This document shows positions 57,301 through 64,000 of a DNA stretch of 64,000 nucleotides, one piece after another. How positions within the stretch are numbered: position 1 is the first letter of the stretch; every line of letters starts with the position of its first letter. Origin of the DNA: Branchiostoma belcheri. Taxonomy: Eukaryota > Chordata > Leptocardii > Amphioxiformes > Branchiostomatidae. Position numbers and translations under genes: made by a program. Where the stretch lies: positions 775,790-839,789 of the forward strand of contig NW_017804265.1 of the NCBI RefSeq assembly GCF_001625305.1. Reading direction: 5' to 3'. The notes under the pieces are model-generated. The model saw only the letters and a program-made list of their open reading frames with translations, was not told the DNA's origin and searched no databases.

Positions 57301-60146
57301 CTGACAGTGGTCATCATGCCGAAAATGGGCAAAGATGTCTGTTGCCATGCCGGAAGGTGGATGGTAGATAACTATGAAGAGAGGAGACAAGAAAAGGCTC
57401 TGATTCAATGTTTGTTTCTTACTTTGATGCTGGGATATGTGATGGTGGCTGTGTATATGTGATGTTCCCACTGAATCAAAGCCATTTGTACAATGATTGA
57501 GTCAAAATTTTAAAATGTAGTAACCTTGTTTTTTTCGGCCCGCCTTGTTTTTTTTTCACCCACTCGCATTAGATTCGGAATCTGCAGAAGATGTCATCCA
57601 TAAAATTTACTTGCTGTGGCCTAATGTTGTGAATCAGAAGGTTTCGAAACGGTTACCTGGAAAGGTTGAGGGTAGCCGACGTGGTACGTGTCGCTAGCTC
57701 TAGCCCCAAGTAGGTACAGGTCTGCGCAATTCTTGGGAGGTTCCAGGCCTGATGGTATATTTATATATTTATTGGCACATACATAATAAAAGTTTTACAA
57801 AATATTACAATGGAAATAAACGTGCAAGGGGTGGACGAAAAGCCACAAAGGCTTATTTGATATCCTCTCTATCATGATTTTACAATTTCTACAGTTATAT
57901 CAAATGAAAAAAAAATAACAATGAAGAAGTAATGAAAAGATAATAAACAAGTACAATGAAAAATGAATCAATTATAAATAAACAAAATAATCAAAATTGG
58001 CATAAGTAATAAAACAATACGGTGAACCAACTAGACAAATAGGTTTGGCTACAAACAGATGAAAATATAACAAATCAATCAATCAATTAATAAGTACATC
58101 AAACAATATGGTGGTACATCGTTCGCCGAAGAAGAGGAATCAACATGACAGACATATTTAATATAGCTTAGAAGGGGTAAAAGAAAATTCAATATTTCGT
58201 AAGAAAATATATCTATACACATGTAATGGTACAACTGCATCATCAAAGAACAAAGTCCAAAGTCAAATTTATGTGTCTTTGGGGTTGGGAAGTTTTTAAA
58301 ATGTTTTGAGACAAGGAAAGAAAAAATAAGTCGAAACAACGAGAGAAATGATTAAATAATTACAAAGGTAGCATAAAAATTAATATCAAGTACATTTTCT
58401 ACCAATGTCTAAGGGCGTCATAATCAGCTGACTGTAAAAAAATATAAAGTCTTGTGCAGTTCTTAACGCACATCTCCAACAATACAAAGTTTTAAGCCGA
58501 ATAAAATCATTAGATTTAGTATATTATTATAGAATTTAAAATACAGAAGCAAACCAAAACAGCGATAGGACCTCATGTTGAATCCATGTTATTCTAACCT
58601 AATAAAACATGCAAACCCAATGTACGTGCCGCTAAATAAAAAAATGTATAAAACTACTACTACATGTACTAGTATATTAGAAAAAGAAAACACTGGCGAC
58701 TGCACTCTTACCTAGCTGGCAGATGAATCTCTTATTGTGGTTGCACCCCAAATCATTCCACGTGGTGGGATTCTCCGAACGTAAGACGACGCAGTTTTCA
58801 CCTTCGCCACCACTCGGTTCATCTTGGTCCCAGTTGTTATAGCCGGTTGACGCCAGGGTTTGTCCGTCCTCGAACACCCAGTTATCTTCGCTGGCGGCGT
58901 CACTCAGCCCGATCCAACGGTCCCCGTCTCCGTATTCCAGCCCGTAGATAAACGTGTTGGTCGCATCGTCCTTCGGCATGGCTAACATCCCCCTGTCTGC
59001 GGCACACGTCTGCTTGGCCTTATCGTACGTCTTCTCCTCCGCAAAGGACTTGTAGCAGATGCCGGTGTGGCTGAAATAATCATAGTCCGGCTTTGGACAT
59101 TCTGTAGAAGCAAGAATGGCACTTCGTTTTACATGTAGTTGTAGATCTTTGAAAAATATATACATACATGTATGGGCAAAATTCTTCTCAACTGAGGTGA
59201 AACTTGGTGCTTTTTCAAGTTGCTACTACCGCAAAGCGGCTTTGTTGCGCCTTGCCAAGCACACCGGGTCACCCATACGCTTCTTGGTAATGACAAAGGA
59301 AACCCTCCACAACACGCCCGAGCTGGGGTTCGAACCTAGGCCCATGTGCATGGATCTGGATTCAAGCAGCGAAGCGTTGCGTCTCCGCCGAGGGCTCGGT
59401 TGGCCTGGGCGCCATCCTCCGATAGAAGTGTCCGTCGGCTCCCTGGTGGCCAGCGACATGGCCTGGGTGTCAAACTAGTATCGGACCGTTAGCCGCTTTC
59501 CTTCGGTAACCAAGAGCCCTTCGCCCGCCTATCTAAATTACCGCCACGGAGGAGTTGAGCCAAGGAGAATTTGTCTTGCCCTAGAACTCCTCCGTGGCGG
59601 TAATTTAGATAGGCGGGCGAAGGGCTCTTGGTTACCGAAGGAAAACGGCTAACGGCCCGATACTAATTTGGCACCCAGGGCAGCGACATTTATAATAGTG
59701 AGTCGGCGGAAACCACGTTTACGGATGATGGCACCCAGGCTAGGGCTCGGTAACGCTCGCGGGCCTTTTGTATGGACGTATTTCTTACAGTACTAATGAG
59801 TATAATACTAATAATAATATAGTACTTTTTTCGTTATTTTAGACAGAAAACCTACTGGCAATCCAAGGAAAAACACAACGCATGAGACTAACATAAAGTA
59901 TACTAAAAAGCAGAGAAATTGAAATAACACAGTATAAAGATGTGTATTGCACAACCACTAAAAACAAAATAAACGGTAAAAAATAGTCCTGGTCGCGTAC
60001 CATTTTATACAGCCTAATGAATCTAATCAAACCAAGTACAGAGAAGGTTCCTTACCACTTTGTGCTGCAGTTGTAACAGCGTCCACCAGAAAAATATTCC
60101 CAGCAAACGCAACGATTACGGCCAGGCCTAGGCATAACCTCGCCAT
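43158..60146 (-). CDS. Cys-loop ligand-gated ion channel with lectin/fibrinogen/EGF/discoidin/FAMeT/sushi ectodomain
   Basis: Twenty-two exons join without a frame break to 1667 residues: 60056-60146, 58712-59101, 57657-57748, 55738-56341, 55077-55466, 54518-54619, 53844-53972, 53181-53338, 52655-52807, 51333-51477, 50158-50421, 49606-49800, 49120-49308, 48028-48918, 47690-47757, 47270-47508, 46741-46823, 46355-46504, 45868-46020, 44367-44581, 43772-43879, 43158-43352. The ATG at 60146 starts a signal peptide (MARLCLGLAVIVAFAG). Order: CTLD, fibrinogen-like, CTLD, two EGF, F5/8C, FAMeT, sushi, Thr-rich stalk, then a complete pentameric channel subunit. Borders between adhesive modules are phase 1, as in exon shuffling. 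The inferred role is a plasma-membrane channel gated or positioned by glycans, matrix or microbial ligands. Two genes (a secreted lectin and a channel) is the alternative, but phase continuity and the lack of an intervening stop, signal peptide or promoter argue against it. Confidence 0.8.
44656..45548. mobile_element. inverted-end repeat (taccttcgccaa), about 0.9 kb
   Basis: Ends taccttcgccaa and ttggcgaaggta are inverted. The inside contains a GT microsatellite (44702-44728), the stretch gattttgggccccctggcgg, and several spaced copies of taatttgcataattaatgag. It lies in the intron between exons 19 and 20 of the channel gene. No coding frame. Confidence 0.6.
46085..46250. repeat. (TC)n and (CA)n microsatellites
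   Basis: Pure TC dinucleotides run into about 100 bases of interrupted CA dinucleotides in a channel intron, between exons 18 and 19. All reading frames here are repeat artefacts. Confidence 0.95.
48028..48918 (-). other. coding module: threonine-rich mucin-like stalk
   Basis: Exon 14 (891 nt, residues 968-1264) consists of TTTDATTT-like repeats, a run of 14 threonines, and a Ser/Thr/Pro segment, then a charged helical end (KVEKERKTVLKKIFEDP). It is expected to be densely O-glycosylated and to hold the adhesive head away from the channel. The repeat is a coding microsatellite, so length variation is likely. Confidence 0.8.
49120..49308 (-). other. coding module: sushi (CCP) domain
   Basis: Exon 13 (residues 905-967): LCPEPPTLNYAVESG, CTYECITGYHAADGDVIRTC, GADGRWTGTNQC. 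It has the complete sushi pattern with an extra CKC pair near the start. Phase 1 on both sides. Confidence 0.8.
49606..50421 (-). other. coding module: FAMeT (farnesoic acid O-methyltransferase-like) domain
   Basis: Exons 11-12 (residues 752-904) match the animal FAMeT/Methyltransf_FA domain, an all-beta carbohydrate-binding-like module and not a real methyltransferase: VVFEARAERDVYIGLSSHD, YHVVINYDGSNISAVFYA, FRRFWICWTRREELYIAVGR and IKYVGYGTGDPNGQFRF. Confidence 0.75.
50054..50145. mobile_element. hairpin MITE (taatctccaa family)
   Basis: The arms taatctccaagcagatcata and its complement enclose ccattggccaatg; the whole element folds into one hairpin. It sits 10 bases beyond the GT of the exon 11 splice donor of the channel gene. 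Confidence 0.85.
51333..53338 (-). other. coding module: F5/8 type C (discoidin) domain
   Basis: Exons 8-10 (residues 600-751): CHDPLGMASGEIGDSSIIAS, WLQVDLTQVKRVSGTITQGR, then DARYVRFYPLAWNQHISMRV and EILGC. The poly-Ser tract after the start is encoded by a (TCA)n microsatellite (53266-53282). These domains bind phospholipid heads or glycans. Confidence 0.85.
53844..54619 (-). other. coding module: two EGF-like domains
   Basis: Exon 6 (54518-54619): ACQNGGTVIPDRS...WYTCSCTRGWTGILC; the cysteine expected after GGT is V, so one disulphide is missing. Exon 7 (53844-53972): DVDECARTPCQNGGTC...CACAEGWAGHNC, a regular calcium-binding EGF. Both are phase 1 symmetrical. Confidence 0.8.
54173..54510 (+). 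mobile_element. tRNA-derived SINE with (caaa)n tail
   Basis: The head ggggtcgtgtggcgcagt and B-box gcgggttcaaatcctgcc are followed by the conserved body (cttgggaaaggcacttta) and a long downstream part ending in a (caaa)n tail. It is the fullest copy of the family in the window and ends 7 bases before the exon 6 donor site of the channel gene. Confidence 0.8.
55077..55466 (-). other. coding module: C-type lectin domain 2
   Basis: Exon 5 (residues 393-522) is 390 nt, the same length as the first lectin exon and closely similar (GMLAMPKD, RWIGLSDADSEGNWVFEDG), so the two arose by exon duplication. The calcium-site triplet is KPN in DKPNGDEDENC and WND is WDD, so sugar specificity should differ from that of lectin domain 1. 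Confidence 0.85.
56391..56796. mobile_element. TIR element copy A (aaggccacagcaagtaa family)
   Basis: Ends taaggccacagcaagtaa and ttacttgctgtggccta are inverted, with gatgacatc next to each. It lies in the fibrinogen-domain intron. Copy B (57207-57623) is the same element in the opposite orientation. Confidence 0.75.
56932..57164 (-). mobile_element. tRNA-derived SINE, minus orientation
   Basis: The complement of the family head lies at the right (gccacacgacccc) and the B-box complement ggactcgaacccgg at about 57100. The body matches 2684-2955. It lies between the two inverted TIR elements. Confidence 0.8.
57207..57623. mobile_element. TIR element copy B, inverted relative to copy A
   Basis: It has the same ends as 56391-56796. 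The interior runs in reverse order (gcgcgcattaattttcgcc near the left end here, near the right end in copy A). The right end stops 34 bases before the donor of the first fibrinogen exon. Confidence 0.75.
59225..59415 (-). mobile_element. probable tRNA-derived SINE, second type
   Basis: On the minus strand, ggttcgaaccccagctcg has the B-box form and the region upstream (ccgagccctcggcggagacg) is tRNA-like. The body is unlike the other SINEs. Assigned by pattern only. Confidence 0.4.
59459..59681. mobile_element. hairpin MITE, about 220 bp
   Basis: Outer ends gcctgggtgtcaaa and tttggcacccaggc enclose long arms (cggtaaccaagagcccttcg against cgaagggctcttggttaccg; ccgccacggaggagtt against aactcctccgtggcgg). 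It lies in intron 1 of the channel gene. Confidence 0.8.
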
Positions 60147-61529
60147 GTTTTTGTACGTTTGACGCAGCAAACGTCGCGACCGAAAATACGAAAAGCACCG
60201 GAAAGCCGGTCTCTCTGTACGGAGTATCTAAGGTCCCCAGGGGAATTAGACATCCTACAGAGGTTAGCAACGCGCTTCTGAGAACTATTGACGCAATGGA
60301 ACACAATAGATGCGTGTGGATGTTAATAACCATACTGAGTAATGAAATTTCAAAAATTGATGATGCCCATTATTGCAGTGGGTCTCAACAATGGGGGGTT
60401 ATTATTCCATGACCAATTATATTTCTGTTGACAGTATATATCATGGTAATAATAACAACCATATACGTGTTGCTCTTTTCGAGAATAACCATGCACATAT
60501 AATATTATTAAGATAATTCTGTATTTACATAGATATAGTGTTGATATAAAGTACACGAATTCTATTTTTCAAGAACTTTTTCTCAATATATAGAGCATTT
60601 GGTATCATAGGCACACACACGCAAACATACACATATAGACATGCACATATTCTCTCAACTACACAGGGACACAGATACACATAAATATGGGCACAAACAC
60701 ACGCTCAAATACACACACTAACTCACTCACATACACACAAACTAGAAATTAAATTATAAATAAAATAGAGACATACATTCAGATGGTATTTTCTATCATT
60801 TAATACTCATTTTGAGTTTCAGAAAGCTGACATGCTACATTAATGCAGCCAGTTTTATAGTACATGTACTAAATGTTAACTTATATGTTGCAACATTTAA
60901 TACCTGCTTAGTAATATCAATAATAAAAAAGGAGAAACTTTCCACAGATACATTCATAACCAGACACAAGATGCATTGTCTGAAAAATTGAATTTTATTT
61001 TAGCATCAATATTTCATAATGCAAACATATTCATTCTGCTTCTGTCAAAACAATAACAACATACCAACACATTTTTTCCCTTTTTCTCTGTCTGTATTGT
61101 TTTTCTACAAATATCACAGTCTTGAAGCTTATGGGTTTTAATCATATAGCCATGCAGTGATGGGTTTGTATACTGTAACGCTTTAATTTTTTCATCGATT
61201 CATAACCTGAGGTCCCCCTAGCAGCCTCCTTTAAAATTGCAGATTACATGCACATACAATTCACCTGCTACGATGACAAGTTAAAGATATGGGGGTACTA
61301 CCGTCAAACTTGAAATTTTCCTGGAGGTTTTATTTTCACATTTTTCCTGTGTATATTTGTTATAGTAACACTACTGTAATACAGTATTGTTTAAACTGCA
61401 AACTTAAAACAATGTGAAAACCTGCTCCTTGGAATTGGAAATTAAATCCTCATGGACATAAATAAATTTACGGTATTCCCATTGTGAAAAGTTTACCTGT
61501 TTCAAATCCTTCACAGGTTGTTCTTTTTT
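60147..61529. other. 5' flank of the channel gene; no gene seen
   Basis: A CA-rich irregular microsatellite occupies about 60605-60745. No TATA box is evident immediately upstream of the ATG at 60146. The rest is AT-rich and unrecognised. Confidence 0.45.
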
Positions 61530-61861
61530 AGGGCTCGAAATTCATTTTGGGGAACTGCTGCATCCCACCTATAAGATTGGGTGCACAAAAAATATATTAG
61601 GCGCACCACATAAAATAAAATAGGTAGAATGTCAGCAAAAACTATAATTATGTTTCATTTCGAGAAAAGTAGTTACAATGATTGTATCATTTTTTCTGAC
61701 ACTTAGATGTTAAGAATATGCTGTAACTACTATTACCATCTTTACATATGTTGAGCCTAAGAAATTATTCGGGTGCACCAGTGCACCCGCAGAAAAAAAT
61801 GGGTGCACAGCTCCAAATTTGGGTGCACTAAGGTGCACATGCACCCAGTATTTCGAGCCCT
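61530..61861. mobile_element. TIR element with ggtgcac repeats in the MICOS gene 3' UTR
   Basis: Ends agggctcgaaat and atttcgagccct are inverted, and gggtgcac or its complement recurs about eight times near the right end. It ends 11 bases after the stop codon of the MICOS-subunit gene, so transcripts of that gene must run into it. Confidence 0.65.
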
Positions 61862-61872
61862 GGTTATCATAA

Positions 61873-63697
61873 TTAACTGCCTCTTGTGGTGTACATGTCT
61901 TTGTCTTCAGGGTTGGACTGTCCAAAGTCGCCCTCTACTTTAGGTTTCTCCTTCGCTGGTTCCGCCACAGGTGCTTCGGCTGCAGCTGCAGTATCCTCAG
62001 CTGCAGGGGTTTCAGGTGCTGAAGGTACAACTTCAGCTGCTTCAGGTGCTTTTTTCGGTGGCTGTAATGGAAATCAAATACACATGTTACAAATATGTAA
62101 ATCAAAATGAAAATTTGTATACATGTACATGTATTATGATTCTTATGAACTCCTGATGGACTCCTATCATTTTTGGTGTTGTCAAAAACAGTAGGGATAT
62201 AGAATTGATTTAGTAACATAACCTTCAACTTTCAACATAAATAATACAGTATAAATACATGTATATGGGTAGAGACACTGAGTAGATATCGAACATCGCA
62301 GTCTCTGTTGACTGAGATTGCAATTGAAATTTGTCTGACATTGGCATTAACAGCTCTTTCATACTTGAAATACATGTAACCCCAAAACAAGCTACACAAG
62401 GTTCTCTTTTTACTCTCTTACTTTTTGGGTGCCCCCCATAACTTGCTAGAATTAGCCTACAGTACAAAACAAGGTCATCATTTCATATTTGAAGCATTTG
62501 AAATACCAGTAACCCCCAAACAAGCTTTCTCTTTACTTTTTGGGTACCACCAATAGATTGCTAGAACCACCCAACGACACAAAACAAGCAACCGTTTGCT
62601 GTCTGCTTGACAGGCTGACCTGGCTCTGCCTGGGTTTGCCCCCCTGTCTGATGTTGTTGACCTGTTCCAGTGTGAAGTCTCGCGCCCTCGTGTACCCGCT
62701 CCTGGAGATGTTCACGGCCTGGTTAGGGTAACACAGGGAGGCCGCCGCCCCCGCCAGGGTCGTGGAGTAAACCGCCTTCTTCAACAAACCACCTGTGGTG
62801 GAGTGAAAAAAAATGCAGATAATTTGTCTGTATAACCTTCTCCCTATCAAGTTAGTCTATAATAGGGTGGTGGAGTAAACCACCTTCTTTGGCAAACCTC
62901 CTGTAGTACACATTATGTTTTAAAATAGCAGTTAAATTTGTAATGTTGGCCAGTTTTACCTTCTCCGTGTTAAGGAAGTGTAGCCTGGGTGCCATCCGAA
63001 TTTGTAACGGCTCCCCCGAAAAAATCTTTTTCGGGGGAGCCGTTACAAATTCGGATGGCACCCAGGCTATCTTTCTCCTTGCCATGACAGAATACAGTAC
63101 CTAATTTTTCAGCTTGAAACTTTATTCCAATTGCCATACTAGTAAGTGGTTGGCCCAAGGGCAGTCCGTTTGATCTTTAATGCAGCGTATGTACAAGAAT
63201 GTACCTGAATAGAATTGTGTTGGGGTGGATTTCTGTGGTATTAGTTTCATCAAATATTCATAATGTTATTGTGTGATGTATAATCTCCAAACATTTGTAG
63301 CGGTTCTATTTTTACAAATTTTTCAGGCCCTGAGACTCCATTGTGAAATCATCAAACGTACTGTAATTCAAGTAATGTTCACGGCAGCAAAAGTTCACGG
63401 TCTGAGAAAAATGGACACGTTCACGGAACTATATATTCATGGTAGCGACAGGTGTGGGAAAAAGAACGTCCAGGAATTATTTGTTAACTGTAGTGTAATG
63501 ATAAGTTCACAGTGCAGAAGTGACAGTGAAAACAGTGAACATAACAGTACAGTGAAAAAATCAGGAATTACAGTATCTTATGATAATTCTGTACATCTTA
63601 CCTCTTGCTCCTAGTACTAGCCCAGTCAGACCAGATAAAGTGATGACACCAAGACGGGGGAAAAACCCTTCTTCACTTTGTACATACTCCAACCCAG
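61873..63697 (-). CDS. MICOS subunit of the APOO/APOOL (MIC26/MIC27) family, partial
   Basis: Three 3' exons join in frame: 63602-63697, 62620-62792, 61873-62061; the N-terminal exons lie beyond the window. The first has EEGFFPRLGVITLSGLTGLV, the glycine-rich membrane segment typical of the family. The second has LLKKAVYSTTLAGAAASLCY and a tail. The last is a Pro/Ala/Glu-rich tail ending MYTTRGS. The family sits in the mitochondrial inner membrane and helps form cristae junctions. Assignment rests on the PRLG...GLTGL region and general layout; MIC26 versus MIC27 is undecided. Confidence 0.7.
62981..63069. mobile_element. near-perfect hairpin MITE (tagcctgg family)
   Basis: The arm tagcctgggtgccatccgaa continues tttgtaacggctcccccg and is followed after a few bases by its exact complement. 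It lies in a MICOS-gene intron. A damaged copy of the left arm is at 23341-23400. Confidence 0.85.
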
Positions 63698-63756
63698 CTG
63701 TAACACATACACATGCATTATACACTCTGGCTACATTGTATACAAACAACTCTCTC

Positions 63757-63900
63757 TCTACGTCGATGAAGGTTAGACATCCAGGTAATACGATATGCCA
63801 AAAAACAGTTACTCAAGCAACTGGATATGATTTTGAAAACGTCAGACGTTTCAGCTAGTATCCACTAGCTTTCGTCAGTGACTGAGAGACCAGAGGGGAA
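63757..63900. repeat. dispersed repeat shared with 10076-10185
   Basis: acgtcgatgaaggttagaca and the following 60 or so bases match the copy at 10076. It continues into a region with palindromic agctagtatccactagct. It lies in an intron or 5' region of the MICOS-subunit gene at the window edge. Confidence 0.55.
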
Positions 63901-64000
63901 AGCAGGTTTATATACACAACCTGTTGATTGATATGCAAATAAAGTGAAGACAAGTTTTTGGAAGTCGAAAAAGGAACAAAAGTCAGACAAGTCAAGACCG

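Larger units (their letters stand above)
55738..57748 (-). other. coding module: fibrinogen-related domain (two exons)
   Basis: Exons 3-4 (residues 161-392) encode a fibrinogen-like domain: PPKNCADLYLLGARASDTYH, then VYCDMGTDGGGWTAVQRR, FWLGLDHLHKL, DQDND (calcium site), GGWWYPNSCG and LNGQY. Such domains in ficolins and FREPs bind acetyl groups and microbial surfaces. The intron between the exons (56342-57656) contains two copies of one TIR element flanking a SINE. Confidence 0.85.
58712..60146 (-). other. coding module: signal peptide and C-type lectin domain 1
   Basis: Exon 1 gives the signal peptide. Exon 2 (residues 31-160, 390 nt) is a full C-type lectin domain: ECPKPDYDYF, RWIGLSDAASEDNWVFEDG, DEPSGGEGENCVVL, WNDLGC, KRFICQL. 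The calcium-site triplet is EPS instead of EPN, with WND kept, so partial calcium/sugar binding is possible. Confidence 0.85.

Noticed and set aside
1..64000. CRISPR arrays, operons, riboswitches, phage or bacterial origins
   Set aside because: Spliced genes, SINEs, LINEs and MITEs show animal nuclear DNA; the regular repeats are minisatellites or coding repeats.

Overview
The window looks like a stretch of an invertebrate chordate genome, most probably an amphioxus (Branchiostoma). This is an inference from content. Genes are split into many short exons with canonical GT-AG borders. Receptors are heavily domain-shuffled (C-type lectin, fibrinogen-like, discoidin, FAMeT, Ig, TIR-like, death, OTU). 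Intergenic and intronic DNA is full of tRNA-derived SINEs, CR1/L2-type LINE 3' fragments and short hairpin MITEs. I found no bacterial features, CRISPR array or rRNA.

Layout. (1) 306-1510, minus: a two-exon secreted proline-rich repeat precursor. (2) 4573-5646, minus: a two-pore-domain potassium channel. (3) 7317-16064, minus: a 13-exon FAM151/menorin-family membrane protein with three tandem domains instead of the one or two known in vertebrate FAM151B/A. (4) 18009-24974, minus: a 12-exon Ig-type transmembrane receptor with a C-terminal death domain. (5) 25745-41147, plus: a 28-exon receptor whose exons join in one unbroken frame of 1317 residues: cysteine-free Ig-like, FN3, transmembrane, TIR-like, death, OTU protease, two RHIM-like motifs, death. 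(6) 43158-60146, minus: a 22-exon, 1667-residue pentameric (Cys-loop) ligand-gated channel whose N-terminus carries lectin, fibrinogen, EGF, discoidin, FAMeT and sushi domains plus a threonine-rich stalk. (7) 61873-63697, minus: the 3' part of a MICOS subunit (APOO/APOOL, MIC26/MIC27 family), continuing beyond the window.

Genes 4 and 5 are divergent, about 770 bp apart, and share a related cysteine-free Ig-like ectodomain with the same intron placement. They look like an inverted duplicate pair that kept the sensor and diversified the signalling tail. Gene 5 brings together in one polypeptide TIR-like, death, amyloid (RHIM-like) and deubiquitinase modules that other animals mostly place in separate adaptors. 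Gene 6 combines pattern-recognition domains with an ion channel, suggesting ligand or glycan sensing coupled to ion flux. Genes 5 and 6 are the two candidates for undescribed systems. Exon models were built by hand from reading frames, splice signals and intron phase, and every junction listed keeps the frame. Expression and exact ends are not verifiable here.
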